Part shown: piece by piece, positions 8,361-16,256 of the stretch
Position numbering within the stretch: position 1 is the first letter of the stretch
Layout: every line of letters begins with the position of its first letter
NCBI GenBank assembly: GCA_902826935.1
Contig: CADEGR010000021.1
Location: 1-44,276, forward strand
DNA: 44,276 bases
Direction of reading: 5' to 3'
DNA from: an uncultured Alphaproteobacteria bacterium
Lineage (GTDB): Bacteria > Pseudomonadota > Alphaproteobacteria > Geminicoccales > Geminicoccaceae
Made by a program: the position numbers and the translations under genes
The notes under the pieces: model-generated
What the model saw: only the letters and a program-made list of their open reading frames with translations
Databases searched by the model: none
Told to the model about the DNA's origin: nothing

Positions 8361-8993
8361 ATGGCCGGGCGCAAGCCATTCGATCGCGAGCAGCTGAGCC
8401 AGCGGGCGCTAGCGGTGGCCGGCGCCATCATCGCCGAGCGCGGCCTGGCTGCAGTCACCGCGCGCGAGGTCGCGGCCGACAGCGGGGTCTCGGTCGGCTC
8501 GCTCTACAATCTGTTCGAGAGCCTGGATGACCTGATCTTCGCGATCAACCGCCAGACCCTGGATCAGCTGCATGCCCACATGGCCGCGGCCGCTGGCGAG
8601 GCTGGCCCACCGGTCGAGCGCATGGCCGCCTTGGCGCGCGCCTATATCGACTTCGCCGAGGCGCGGCGGCCGCTTTGGCGGGCGGTGTTCGAGCATCAGC
8701 CGGCCGCCGGTCGGGTCAAGCCGGCCAGCTACTTCGCCCAGATCGAGCGGATCGCCGCCTTGGCGCTCGGCATCATGCGGCCGCTGTTCGGGCCGGAGGA
8801 GCGGGTCGCGGCGCGCCGCACGGCGACCATGCTCTGGGCCGGGGTGCATGGCATCTGCGCGCTGGCCCAGGGCGGCAATCTGGCCACCGTGACCCGCGAG
8901 GACCCGCGCGACCTGGCCGAGCTCCTGGTCCGCAGCTGCCTCGCCGGCAGCCCGCGGGCGGCGCTTGGGAATGCAACCGCTACGAATTTATGA
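8361..8993 (+). CDS. TetR/AcrR family transcriptional regulator
   Basis: A 210-residue TetR-type repressor. The N-terminal helix-turn-helix reads VTAREVAADSGVSVGSLYN, LFESLDDLIFAI (residues about 30-62). The C-terminal ligand domain contains ARAYIDFAEARRPLWRAVFE and a WAGVHGICALA segment like the WHG-type TetR C-terminal domain. The ATG at 8361 has GGAGACGGGG upstream. The stop codon lies inside a perfect palindrome (8990-9004), the first of two similar sites flanking the promoter of the next gene, so that gene is its likely target. No similar site is seen before the tetR gene itself, so autoregulation is not indicated. Confidence 0.9.
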   Translation: MAGRKPFDREQLSQRALAVAGAIIAERGLAAVTAREVAADSGVSVGSLYNLFESLDDLIFAINRQTLDQLHAHMAAAAGEAGPPVERMAALARAYIDFAEARRPLWRAVFEHQPAAGRVKPASYFAQIERIAALALGIMRPLFGPEERVAARRTATMLWAGVHGICALAQGGNLATVTREDPRDLAELLVRSCLAGSPRAALGNATATNL

Positions 8994-9004
8994 ACTTTGT
9001 TCAT
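8990..9004. promoter_or_regulatory. Palindromic operator 1 (ATGAAC-TTT-GTTCAT)
   Basis: A perfect 6-3-6 inverted repeat that contains the TGA stop of the tetR gene and ends 6 bases before the -35 box at 9011. It matches the second palindrome at 9047-9061 in both half sites. TetR binding is inferred from position and symmetry. Confidence 0.65.
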
Positions 9005-9010
9005 TTCACC

Positions 9011-9039
9011 TTGACGGTGCCCGGAACCGACCCCATAGT
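9011..9039 (+). promoter_or_regulatory. Promoter of the small gene at 9078 (TTGACG-17-CATAGT)
   Basis: A -35 box TTGACG (9011-9016) and a -10 box CATAGT (9034-9039) are separated by 17 bases. The predicted transcription start is near 9046, exactly where the downstream palindrome begins. A GAGG ribosome-binding site follows at 9066 for the ATG at 9078. Confidence 0.6.
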
Positions 9040-9046
9040 GGCCCTA

Positions 9047-9061
9047 GTGAACATCGTTCAT
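9047..9061. promoter_or_regulatory. Palindromic operator 2 (GTGAAC-ATC-GTTCAT)
   Basis: An inverted repeat with perfect TGAAC/GTTCA half sites and the same 3-base spacer as operator 1, placed at the predicted transcription start. The two operators bracket the promoter, with 57 bases between their centres, a good layout for repression by two TetR dimers (inference). Confidence 0.65.
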
Positions 9062-9077
9062 TTTCTGAGGTGCCCCA

Positions 9078-9494
9078 ATGTCGGAGGAACCGGAAGTCGA
9101 GTGGTCCATGCTGGCGGGCCGGCCGGGTGCGGCCGTGGCCGGTGCGGCGCAACTGCAGCTCGATCTGGGCCTGGAGCCCTGGCGCCCCGGCCGGCGCGCG
9201 CTCGATCTGCCGCCGCCTGACCTGCATCCCGCCTGGCTGGAGGAGCTGCGCCTGCTGCGCGCGATGCGCGCCCCCGACCTCGACCGGCCGGGCCTGGCCG
9301 CCGAGTTCGCCGCCCGCACCGCCGCCCTCGAGCAGCAGCTGAGCGCGATCCCGGCGACCACCCGGGCCGGCGTGATCGCCCAGGCCGAGCTGATCTGCGA
9401 TCTGGCCTGGAACCAGCTGATCGCCGCGACCGCTCGCCAGGTGCTGGCCGGCATCAGGCGCCTCTGGCCAGCAGAGGCTGCCGCCAGCGATTGA
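9078..9494 (+). CDS. Hypothetical soluble helical protein, TetR-controlled
   Basis: A 138-residue protein that I do not recognise. It has no signal peptide or membrane segment. The N-terminal half is Pro/Gly/Leu-rich (LDLGLEPWRPGRRALDLPPP); the C-terminal half is helical and contains PATTRAGVIAQAELICDLAW, which resembles the PATTxxG motif seen in some small alphaproteobacterial proteins of unknown function. It has its own promoter, bracketed by two palindromes next to the tetR gene, so expression is probably induced by the ligand of that regulator. The predicted start has a GAGG ribosome-binding site 8 bases upstream. Confidence 0.75.
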   Translation: MSEEPEVEWSMLAGRPGAAVAGAAQLQLDLGLEPWRPGRRALDLPPPDLHPAWLEELRLLRAMRAPDLDRPGLAAEFAARTAALEQQLSAIPATTRAGVIAQAELICDLAWNQLIAATARQVLAGIRRLWPAEAAASD

Positions 9495-9547
9495 TCATGT
9501 GGCACGCGCGTTCGGCCGCACTATTGCCAAAGTCGTGATTGCACGCT

Positions 9548-9563
9548 TGACCTGCCTGGGTCA
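9548..9563. promoter_or_regulatory. Inverted repeat TGACC-N6-GGTCA upstream of the P-loop ATPase gene
   Basis: A 5-6-5 inverted repeat lies 57 bases before the ATG of the P-loop gene. It overlaps a TTGACC that could be a -35 box, but no convincing -10 lies 16-18 bases further on. It could be an operator; support is symmetry only. Confidence 0.3.
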
Positions 9564-9620
9564 GGCTATCCGGGCCATCTGATTGCGCCGATATTCAACA
9601 TCCGCCCCGGGTATTGTGCC

Positions 9621-11231
9621 ATGACCGAATTGAGCCTGCATGCTGACAGCATGCCGTTGATCGACAGCATGTTCACCATCGACACGCCGCTTGGCCCGAT
9701 CTCGACCCCGGTCGGGGAGCTTGGCCGGACCAAGAAGTTCCACGAGATCCTGTTCGACCAGGCAGCCCAGCTCAGTCGCCGGAGCGACGAGCTGCGGCCC
9801 TGGGTGATCGTCGGCCGACGCGGCGCCGGCAAGACCGCGTTCCTCTACCACCGCTTCTTCGCCGGCTCCTATCAGCACCACGTCCCGATGGAGTCGGCCC
9901 AGGTCTTCCGCGACATCAGCCTGCAGATCGAAAGCCTGCTGCAGCGGGATGTGCCGACCTACGCGCCGTTCGTCGAGAATGTCAGCGAGCTGTGGCGGGC
10001 GATCTTCATCACCTCGTTGATCGCCAAGGTCACCGCCAGCATCCGTGCGACGCCACGCCTGCACAACGACCCCGCCTTGCCGGTCATGCAGCAGTTCCTC
10101 GATCACGTCGGCATCAGGCGCCAGCTTTCGCCCCGCAGCATCCTGCGCCAGCTGCTGCGGACCGCGGAGCGCGGCGGCGATTCGACCCTGGCCTTCATCG
10201 AGGATCATCTGGTCAACGAGATCGGCCTGTACGACGCGGAATGCGCGCTGATCGAGTTCTGCGATCGCCACCAGCAGCGCATGATGGTCCTGATCGACTC
10301 GGTCGAGCATTTTCCGATCGATGATTTCCGGATGGATGCGGCGGCCGGCGGCCTCCTGCATCTGCTGAGCCGGTTGCGTCTCGCCTATTCGCCGATCCAT
10401 TTGTGCTTTTGCATCCCCTCCGAGCTCTACCATCACTTCGCGACCCAGATCTCGACCAATCCCGAGAAGGATTTCGAGAGCCGGCTGAAGCTGCAATGGA
10501 GCGCGTTCGAGCTGATCAAGCTCAGCGCCATGCGGCTCAACACCTATTTCGCGCGCACCAAGGGCCTGCGCCGCCGGCTGCGCAACAGCCTGCCGGAGCG
10601 GCCGGATCGGGCCGACATCTTTGCCTTCTGGGGCGAGTTCCTGCCGGACAAGGTCACCAACAATCTGGGTGCGCAGGAGGAGACGCTGGCCTTCATCCTG
10701 CGCCATACCCAGCTCTTGCCGCGCCACATCATCGGCATCTTCAACGAGATCATCCGCCTGTCGCTCTCGCGCGACGACGAGATCCTGCGGATCGGCGAGG
10801 ACGACATCGTCCGCGGCGTGCGCCTGGCCGCGAACTCGATCTGCCTCGGCATTTTGAGCAGCTACAAGCAGGTCCATCCGCTGGCCGGCGACCTCTGCCA
10901 CCAGATCCTGCCGCATCTGCCCAACGAGTTCAGCCTGGGCGACTTCAAGGCGGTCTTTCGCAACCATTCCCGCGGCCTGGTCAGGGACTACCGGGAAGGC
11001 ATCAATCTGTTCAAGGAGATCGGCATCTTCGGGATCGTGTACAACGAGACCGGGATCTACTATCGGGGCGAGTTCGAATACAACGAGCCGGGCACGATGC
11101 CCTACAAGGACGAGGATCGCTTCTGCGTCCACCCGGTGTTCGCCAGCGAGTTTCGGGTCGGCCGCGCCAATGGCGGCTGGACCGGCAAGAAGGTGATCTA
11201 CCCGCGCGGCACCGAGCTGGACGAGACCTGA
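9621..11231 (+). CDS. P-loop ATPase of unknown function (Sll1717-like)
   Basis: A 536-residue soluble protein. Walker A is GRRGAGKT (residues 65-72), after a 60-residue leader and WVIVG. The Walker B-like strand is MMVLIDSVEHF (221-231), with Asp226 as the likely Mg-coordinating residue. A helical middle region contains LHLLSRLRLAY, HLCFCIPSEL and RLKLQWSAFELIKLS, like the sensor and lid regions of STAND/KAP-type NTPases. A C-terminal region (about 430-536) seems to hold a small winged-helix or sensor part ending with FCVHPVFASEFR. The closest type I can name is the 'P-loop ATPase, Sll1717 family', often solitary and of unknown role. It stands alone and converges with a toxin-like gene 21 bases away. 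A defence or stress-sensing role is speculative. Confidence 0.8.
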   Translation: MTELSLHADSMPLIDSMFTIDTPLGPISTPVGELGRTKKFHEILFDQAAQLSRRSDELRPWVIVGRRGAGKTAFLYHRFFAGSYQHHVPMESAQVFRDISLQIESLLQRDVPTYAPFVENVSELWRAIFITSLIAKVTASIRATPRLHNDPALPVMQQFLDHVGIRRQLSPRSILRQLLRTAERGGDSTLAFIEDHLVNEIGLYDAECALIEFCDRHQQRMMVLIDSVEHFPIDDFRMDAAAGGLLHLLSRLRLAYSPIHLCFCIPSELYHHFATQISTNPEKDFESRLKLQWSAFELIKLSAMRLNTYFARTKGLRRRLRNSLPERPDRADIFAFWGEFLPDKVTNNLGAQEETLAFILRHTQLLPRHIIGIFNEIIRLSLSRDDEILRIGEDDIVRGVRLAANSICLGILSSYKQVHPLAGDLCHQILPHLPNEFSLGDFKAVFRNHSRGLVRDYREGINLFKEIGIFGIVYNETGIYYRGEFEYNEPGTMPYKDEDRFCVHPVFASEFRVGRANGGWTGKKVIYPRGTELDET

Positions 11232-11252
11232 GCCAGCGCCGAACCGACGACC

Positions 11253-12083
11253 TCAGTTGCCCGCGGGATCGGGGAGCCAACGACCCTGGTCCAGCCGGCT
11301 CTCGATCTGGCTGTCGGTCAGGCCGTTGATGGTGGTGATCCGCTGCGGTGCCGGCACGCTCGGATGGTTGATCACCCGGTCCTCGACCACCACCGCGGTG
11401 TTGGTGCCATCGCCGTTCGACTTGACGTAGACATAGCGGCCATCGGCGTCCTGGTAGTAGATCTCGTCGGGATCGCTCAGCACCTCGTCATCGGACCAGA
11501 CCTCGCCGCCGCGCTCGGCCGAGCGCAGCCCTGGATGCACGTCGCGCTGGTCGACCGTCGGCTCGGTCGTGGGCTCAGGTTCGGCGCCGCTGTCGGACTG
11601 GCCGACCGAAGGGCTGTCGGCCTGATTCAGCCACTGAATGCCGGTGTAGATCGCGGCCCCGCCCAGAATGACCAGGCCGACCGCATCGCCGAACGGCAGC
11701 GGGCCGTCGGCGGCGACCGCGACGCCGGCGATCGGCAAGGCCGTGGCGAGCGCGGCGGTGCCGTCGGTCGTCGGCTCGGGCACGGTCTTGCCGGCCGACT
11801 TGATCGGCGCGCCACCGCCACCGTTCTCCGTGCGCGGCGGCTGATGATCCGGCGCCTGGGTCGTCGGTGCGGGGCCGGCTTGCGGCGCCGGCGTGCGGGT
11901 CGCGCCACCGCCGCCATGCTCGGTCAGCGGCGGCTGGTAGGGCGCGCCGGTGGGCGAGGTCGTCGGCTGCGCCTTGTGCGCCACCAGCACCGCCTCGAAG
12001 TTGAGCAGCGTGTGGTCCCCGCCGGCCTGGCCGCTGGCCGGCGCGGTCGGAGCGACGCTCGTGGAACCTGGGTCGAGGGCCAT
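11253..12083 (-). CDS. Toxin-like protein with Pro-rich repeats, hydrophobic segment and C-terminal domain
   Basis: A 276-residue protein in three parts. Residues 1-110 are Pro/Thr/Gly-rich and hold two imperfect repeats (PPLTEHGGGGAT at 51-62 and PPRTENGGGGAP at 82-93). Residues 116-150 are hydrophobic (GVAVAADGPLPFGDAVG, then GLVILGGAAIYTG), a pattern often found just before the toxic domain of polymorphic toxins. The C-terminal domain (about 195-276) has YYQDADGRYVYVKSNGDGTN and GLTDSQIESRLDQGRW, like small secreted nuclease or effector domains, but I cannot assign the activity. The ATG at 12083 has AGGAG 8 bases upstream; a TTG at 12101 is a weaker choice. No immunity gene follows on the same strand. 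Confidence 0.7.
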   Translation of the reverse strand: MALDPGSTSVAPTAPASGQAGGDHTLLNFEAVLVAHKAQPTTSPTGAPYQPPLTEHGGGGATRTPAPQAGPAPTTQAPDHQPPRTENGGGGAPIKSAGKTVPEPTTDGTAALATALPIAGVAVAADGPLPFGDAVGLVILGGAAIYTGIQWLNQADSPSVGQSDSGAEPEPTTEPTVDQRDVHPGLRSAERGGEVWSDDEVLSDPDEIYYQDADGRYVYVKSNGDGTNTAVVVEDRVINHPSVPAPQRITTINGLTDSQIESRLDQGRWLPDPAGN

Positions 12084-12201
12084 GCCGGTCGCTCCTGCCA
12101 ATTTCTTGCTGGTTGTTCATGTCAACAATCTTGGTCGCCAAGCTATTCCCCCAGCCGCGGCCGGCGGCACAACCGCAGCGAGTAGTCATAGGAATATTAT
12201 C

Positions 12202-12230
12202 TTTACTTAAGATCATGTTCCTGGTATACC
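12202..12230 (+). promoter_or_regulatory. Candidate small RNA promoter (TTTACT-17-TATACC)
   Basis: TTTACT (12202-12207) and TATACC (12225-12230), 17 bases apart, predict transcription from about 12237. Each box matches 4 of 6 consensus bases. It is supported mainly by the strong terminator 40 bases further on, since no coding gene lies between. Confidence 0.35.
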
Positions 12231-12236
12231 GGCGCT

Positions 12237-12303
12237 GGTTCTCCTCTCCCTGACCCCTTCGCCACTTTGCCCGCGGCCGGTCTCCGGTCGCGGGTCTTTT
12301 TTT
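12237..12303 (+). ncRNA. Candidate small RNA with CU-rich 5' region
   Basis: The stretch 12084-12413 holds no coding gene, but it contains a complete terminator and an upstream promoter-like pair, which together define a transcript of about 67 bases. Its 5' part is CU-rich (TTCTCCTCTCCCTGACCCC, 12239-12257), which could pair with Shine-Dalgarno sequences, as proposed for several alphaproteobacterial small RNAs. I recognise no named family. It could instead be the relic end of a lost gene. Confidence 0.4.
12270..12303 (+). terminator. Strong rho-independent terminator
   Basis: An 11-bp GC-rich stem (12270-12280 with 12284-12294, one G-U pair) closes a TCT loop and is followed by TCTTTTTTT. 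It faces right, ahead of uvrD, and the only gene between it and 11253 is on the other strand, so it must end a short transcript or insulate uvrD. Confidence 0.85.
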
Positions 12304-12413
12304 GGCCGGCCGCGGCGCGCCTGCCAGGCGGCGGTATCCAGCCTCGACCCGGCGGCCCCGGATGCTTATGTTGGGCGCCGTCGCCGTGGCGATGATCCTG
12401 CCGAGGGGCCCGC

Positions 12414-14690
12414 ATGAACCGACCCGAGCGCCTGCCGAGCCAGCCGGCGGCCGCCGCCACCCCGGCCGTGGCCGGCGCGGAGCCAGCCTATCTCGCCAAG
12501 CTCAACCCGGAGCAGCGGGCGGCGGTGCTGGCGCCGGATGGCCCGGTCCTGGTCCTGGCCGGCGCCGGCACCGGCAAGACCCGGGTGCTGACCACCCGGC
12601 TCGGCCATATGCTGATGACCGGCCGGGTCCGGCCGTATCAGATCCTGGCCGTGACCTTCACCAACAAGGCCGCGCGCGAGATGGTCGAGCGGGTCGGCAG
12701 CCTGCTCGGCCAGAGCGTCGAGGGCCTGTGGCTCGGCACCTTCCATGCCCTGGCGGCCCGCCTCTTGCGCCGCCATGCCGAGGTGATCGGCCTCAAGAGC
12801 AACTTCACGATCCTTGACACCGACGACCAGCTGCGCCTGACCAAGCAGGTGATCGAGGCGGCCGATCTGGACGCCAAGCGCTGGGCGCCCCGGGTCCTGC
12901 TCGGCATGATCCAGAGCTTCAAGGACCGCGGCCTGGTGCCCGACAAGGTGCCGGACAGCGCCATCACCGACTTCGCGCTCGGCCGGACCCGCGAGCTCTA
13001 CGCCGCCTACCAGGCCCGCCTGGTGACCCTGAACGCCTGCGACTTCGGCGACCTGCTGCTGCACAATCTCAGCCTGTTCCAGGCCGCTCCCGACATCCTG
13101 GCCGACTACCAAAAGCGCTTCCACGCGATCCTGGTCGACGAGTATCAGGACACCAATGTCGCGCAATATCTCTGGCTGCGGCTGCTCGCCCAAGGCCATC
13201 GCAACATCACCTGCGTCGGCGACGACGACCAGTCGATCTACAGCTGGCGCGGCGCCGAGGTCGGCAACATCCTGCGCTTCGAGCAGGACTTCCCGGGCGC
13301 CGTGGTGGTCCGCCTGGAACGCAACTACCGCTCGACCGGCCATATCCTGGGCGCCGCCTCCGGCCTGATCGCCCATAACCGGGCGCGCTTGGGCAAGACC
13401 TTGTGGACCGAGGACGAGCTGGGCGCCCGGGTCCAGATTGCCAGCTTGTGGGACGACCAGGAGGAGGCCCGCTTCGTCGGCGAGGAGATCGAGGCCTATC
13501 AGCGGGACGGCGGTCATCTGAACGGCGTCGCGGTCCTGGTCCGGGCCGGCTTCCAGACCCGCGCCTTCGAGGAGCGCTTCATCAGCCTGGGCCTGCCCTA
13601 TCGGGTGATCGGCGGGCCGCGCTTCTATGAGCGCGCCGAGATCAAGGATGCGATCGCCTATCTGCGGGTGGTCGCCCAGCCGGCCGACGATCTGGCGCTC
13701 GAGCGGATCATCAATCTGCCCAAGCGCGGCCTGGGCGATGCCACCATGCAGCTGCTCTGGCGCACCGCGCGCGCCGCCGAGAGCAGCCTGATCGTCGCCG
13801 CGCGCGCCTTGTGCGCCACCGACGAGCTGCGCCCGAAGGTGCGCACGACGCTGTTGCGCTTGTGCGACGATTTCGAGCGCTGGCGCATGGCGATCGCCGA
13901 GCTGACGCCGCGCGCGCTCGCCGAGACCGTGCTCGAGGAGTCCGGCTATGTCCGGATGTGGCAGGACGACCGGACCCCCGAGGCGCCCGGCCGGCTCGAG
14001 AATTTGAAGGAGCTGGTCCAGGCGCTCGACGACTTCGAGACCCTGGCGGCGTTTCTCGAGCATGTCAGCCTGGTCATGGACAACACCCAGGATCCGGCCG
14101 CCGAGATGGTCACGATCATGACCCTGCACAGCGCCAAGGGACTGGAGTTCCAGCGGGTCTTCCTGCCCGGTTGGGAGGAGGGGCTGTTCCCCAATCAGCG
14201 CGCCATGGACGAGGGCGGGGCCAAGGCGCTCGAGGAGGAGCGGCGCCTGGCCTATGTCGGCATCACCCGGGCGCGCCGCCTCCTGACCATCTGCTACGCC
14301 GCCAATCGGCGGATCTACAATCAGTGGGCGGCCAGCGTGCCGGCCCGCTTCATCGAGGAGCTGCCGGCCGAGCACACCGAGTTCCTGCAGCGCCAGACCA
14401 TCGCCGAGCCGGCGATGAGCGGCTGGTTCGACGATCTGCGGCCCGGCGGCCGCGGCCCTGGCTTCGAGCGCATGCGCGCCGCCGGCAAGCCGCCGGTGAT
14501 CGCCGGCGAGGCGCGGGTGCTGACCACCGAGCTGCCGAAAAGCCAGCATCGCCTCGCCCTCGGCCAGCGGGTCTTCCACGAGAAGTTCGGCTATGGTGCC
14601 GTGCAGCGGATCGAGGGCAACAAGCTCGAGATCGCCTTCGAGAAGGCCGGGACCAAGAAAGTCATCGACAGTTTCGTGACCCCGGCTTAA
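12414..14690 (+). CDS. uvrD: UvrD/PcrA-type DNA helicase (superfamily 1A)
   Basis: A 758-residue 3'-5' DNA helicase of nucleotide excision and mismatch repair. Residues 1-25 are an Ala/Pro-rich leader, then the Q-motif LNPEQRAAVL, Walker A GAGTGKTR (50-57), motif Ia TFTNKAAREM, GTFHALAARLLRRH, Walker B VDEYQDTN, motif III GDDDQSIYSWRGAEV, motif IV LERNYRSTGHIL, motif V TLHSAKGLEFQRVFLPG and motif VI YVGITRARR. The C-terminus YGAVQRIEGNKLEIAFEKAG matches the Tudor-like RNA-polymerase-binding domain of PcrA/UvrD. Length is as expected. It is probably a single gene behind the terminator at 12270-12303. Confidence 0.96.
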   Translation: MNRPERLPSQPAAAATPAVAGAEPAYLAKLNPEQRAAVLAPDGPVLVLAGAGTGKTRVLTTRLGHMLMTGRVRPYQILAVTFTNKAAREMVERVGSLLGQSVEGLWLGTFHALAARLLRRHAEVIGLKSNFTILDTDDQLRLTKQVIEAADLDAKRWAPRVLLGMIQSFKDRGLVPDKVPDSAITDFALGRTRELYAAYQARLVTLNACDFGDLLLHNLSLFQAAPDILADYQKRFHAILVDEYQDTNVAQYLWLRLLAQGHRNITCVGDDDQSIYSWRGAEVGNILRFEQDFPGAVVVRLERNYRSTGHILGAASGLIAHNRARLGKTLWTEDELGARVQIASLWDDQEEARFVGEEIEAYQRDGGHLNGVAVLVRAGFQTRAFEERFISLGLPYRVIGGPRFYERAEIKDAIAYLRVVAQPADDLALERIINLPKRGLGDATMQLLWRTARAAESSLIVAARALCATDELRPKVRTTLLRLCDDFERWRMAIAELTPRALAETVLEESGYVRMWQDDRTPEAPGRLENLKELVQALDDFETLAAFLEHVSLVMDNTQDPAAEMVTIMTLHSAKGLEFQRVFLPGWEEGLFPNQRAMDEGGAKALEEERRLAYVGITRARRLLTICYAANRRIYNQWAASVPARFIEELPAEHTEFLQRQTIAEPAMSGWFDDLRPGGRGPGFERMRAAGKPPVIAGEARVLTTELPKSQHRLALGQRVFHEKFGYGAVQRIEGNKLEIAFEKAGTKKVIDSFVTPA

Positions 14691-14724
14691 TTTTCCATCT
14701 GAGATCATCAACTTCAGGACTATT

Positions 14725-15678
14725 GTGACTGCGCTCTGGCAAAGCCGCTTCATCGTGCCGAAGGCGGCCGTGGAGCTGTTCCTTGAACAGCTGGCGCCGC
14801 AGGCGCTGAGCGTCGCGGCGTTCGAGGCCGCTATCGAGCCGGCCGACGCCAACGCGGACCAGCCGAGCTGGCAGATCGAGCTCCTGCACGACGCGCCACC
14901 CGATCCATCCGATCTGCAGGCGGCGGTGGCGCCGCTCGCCCGGGCGCTTGGCCTGCAAGGCCCGGCGATCAGCATCGCGCCGGTGCCGGAGACCGACTGG
15001 CTGGCGGCGGCGCGCGCGGCCGCCAAGCCGCAGGCGATCGGCCGCTTCTGGCTGCATCCCAGCCATGTCGACCAGGCGCCGCCGGCCGGCAGCCTGGCGA
15101 TCCAGATCGATGCCGGCCTGGCCTTCGGCTCGGGCGAGCATGAGAGCACCAAGGGCTGCCTCCTGGCGCTCGATCACCTGGCCGGGCGGACCCGCTGCCG
15201 CCGGGTGCTGGATCTGGGCTGCGGCTCCGGCATCCTGGCGATCGCCGCGGCCAAATGCTGGCCGGCCCGGGTCGTCGCCGCCGATGTCGATCCGGAGGCG
15301 GTGCGCGTCGCCGCCGCCAATGCCGCGCACAACGGCGTCGGCCAGCGCGTGATCACCCGAGTGAGCGACGGCTACGCCGATCGGCTGCTCGGCCAGCTCG
15401 GCCCCTATGATCTGATCCTGGCCAACATCCTGGCCGATCCGCTGTGCGCCATGGCCGGCGCTCTGGCGCGGCATCTGGCGCCGGGCGGCTTCGCCATTCT
15501 GGCGGGCCTGCTCGACCGTCAGGCGCCGCGCGTGATCGCCGCGCATCAGCGTCACGGCCTGCAGCTGCGCCAGGAATTTACGCTCGGTCCCTGGACAAGC
15601 CTGCTGATGTCTCGCAAGAAGGGCGAGCGGCGCTCGCGCCACGGGCCGCCGGTCGTTCGGCAACGGGGACTGACATGA
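14725..15678 (+). CDS. prmA: Ribosomal protein L11 methyltransferase PrmA
   Basis: A 317-residue SAM-dependent methyltransferase that trimethylates ribosomal protein L11. It has the PrmA-specific block AFGSGEHESTKGCL, SAM motif I VLDLGCGSGILAIAAAK, acidic VVAADVDPEAV and the catalytic-loop LILANILADPL. The N-terminal 130 residues are the small L11-binding domain. The start is GTG at 14725. The last about 20 residues (RKKGERRSRHGPPV...) are a basic tail not in the core fold. The stop overlaps the start of the next small gene by 4 bases. Confidence 0.93.
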   Translation: MTALWQSRFIVPKAAVELFLEQLAPQALSVAAFEAAIEPADANADQPSWQIELLHDAPPDPSDLQAAVAPLARALGLQGPAISIAPVPETDWLAAARAAAKPQAIGRFWLHPSHVDQAPPAGSLAIQIDAGLAFGSGEHESTKGCLLALDHLAGRTRCRRVLDLGCGSGILAIAAAKCWPARVVAADVDPEAVRVAAANAAHNGVGQRVITRVSDGYADRLLGQLGPYDLILANILADPLCAMAGALARHLAPGGFAILAGLLDRQAPRVIAAHQRHGLQLRQEFTLGPWTSLLMSRKKGERRSRHGPPVVRQRGLT

Positions 15679-15821
15679 GCAGCACGCTTGGGATCATCCT
15701 ACTCATCGCGATCATCGCGCTGTTCGTCAGCGGTCGCTCCGCCTGGGCCTGGGCCTTGATCGTGATCACGCTCCTGGTGATCCTGAGCCGCGGCTACGGG
15801 CCGCCGCCGCCGGTCTACTGA
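15675..15821 (+). CDS. Small hydrophobic membrane protein, 48 residues
   Basis: The ATG overlaps the TGA of prmA (ATGA), so translation is coupled. The 48 residues form two short hydrophobic stretches (LGIILLIAIIALFVSG and AWALIVITLLVIL) and a Pro-rich end (YGPPPPVY). It resembles the small DUF3309-type membrane peptides in size and hydrophobicity but I cannot assign a family. Role unknown. Confidence 0.65.
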   Translation: MSSTLGIILLIAIIALFVSGRSAWAWALIVITLLVILSRGYGPPPPVY

Positions 15822-15834
15822 GCGCGGCCGAGGC

Positions 15835-16203
15835 TCACTCCGGCAGCGGCACCGGCAGATCGCGCTGGATGCAGCGGATCACCCGCTTGCCGACCGTGCT
15901 TGTCGAGCGCGGCTCGCAGGCGACCAGCCGCTCGGATTGCTCGTCGACGAACCACAAGACATCGCCCGCCGCTGCCTCGAGGGTGCCGCTCGGCAGGCTG
16001 GCGTCCGCCACTTGCTCGCTCTCGGCCCGAGGCACGCCGCGCAGGACCACCGGCGCCGGCCGGGTCGGCTGCAGGGCGCCCGCCTGGCGGAACACGATCA
16101 GATTGGGACTGACCCGCTCGCCTGCTGCCGCCGCCGGCTCGCTGCCACCGCCGCCCATCGCCAGCAAGGCCAAAAACATCAGGCCAGACATACGCTTGTA
16201 CAT
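15835..16203 (-). CDS. Hypothetical secreted protein, 122 residues
   Basis: The N-terminus (MYKRMSGLMFLALLAMGGG, then SEPAAAAGERV) is a signal peptide, probably cut after AAAA near residue 27; there is no lipobox Cys. The mature part of about 95 residues has two Cys (VACEP and RCIQRD) that could form a disulfide in the periplasm. No family recognised. The start at 16203 has an AGGAGA ribosome-binding site, and a good promoter lies upstream at 16257-16285. It converges with the small gene at 15675. Confidence 0.75.
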   Translation of the reverse strand: MYKRMSGLMFLALLAMGGGGSEPAAAAGERVSPNLIVFRQAGALQPTRPAPVVLRGVPRAESEQVADASLPSGTLEAAAGDVLWFVDEQSERLVACEPRSTSTVGKRVIRCIQRDLPVPLPE

Positions 16204-16256
16204 TTAAGTTTCTCCTGGGCCGCCACCGCCCCGCATTGCCACGGTCATTAAGGAAT

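Noticed and set aside
9541-9620. Sigma-70 promoter for the P-loop ATPase gene at TTGACC (9547)
   Set aside because: No -10-like hexamer lies 16-18 bases downstream; the nearest TATCCG is only 14 bases away.
12366-15152. 928-codon minus-strand open frame opposite uvrD and prmA
   Set aside because: It spans two well-supported plus-strand genes, has low-complexity composition and no motif; GC-rich codons make stops rare in this frame.
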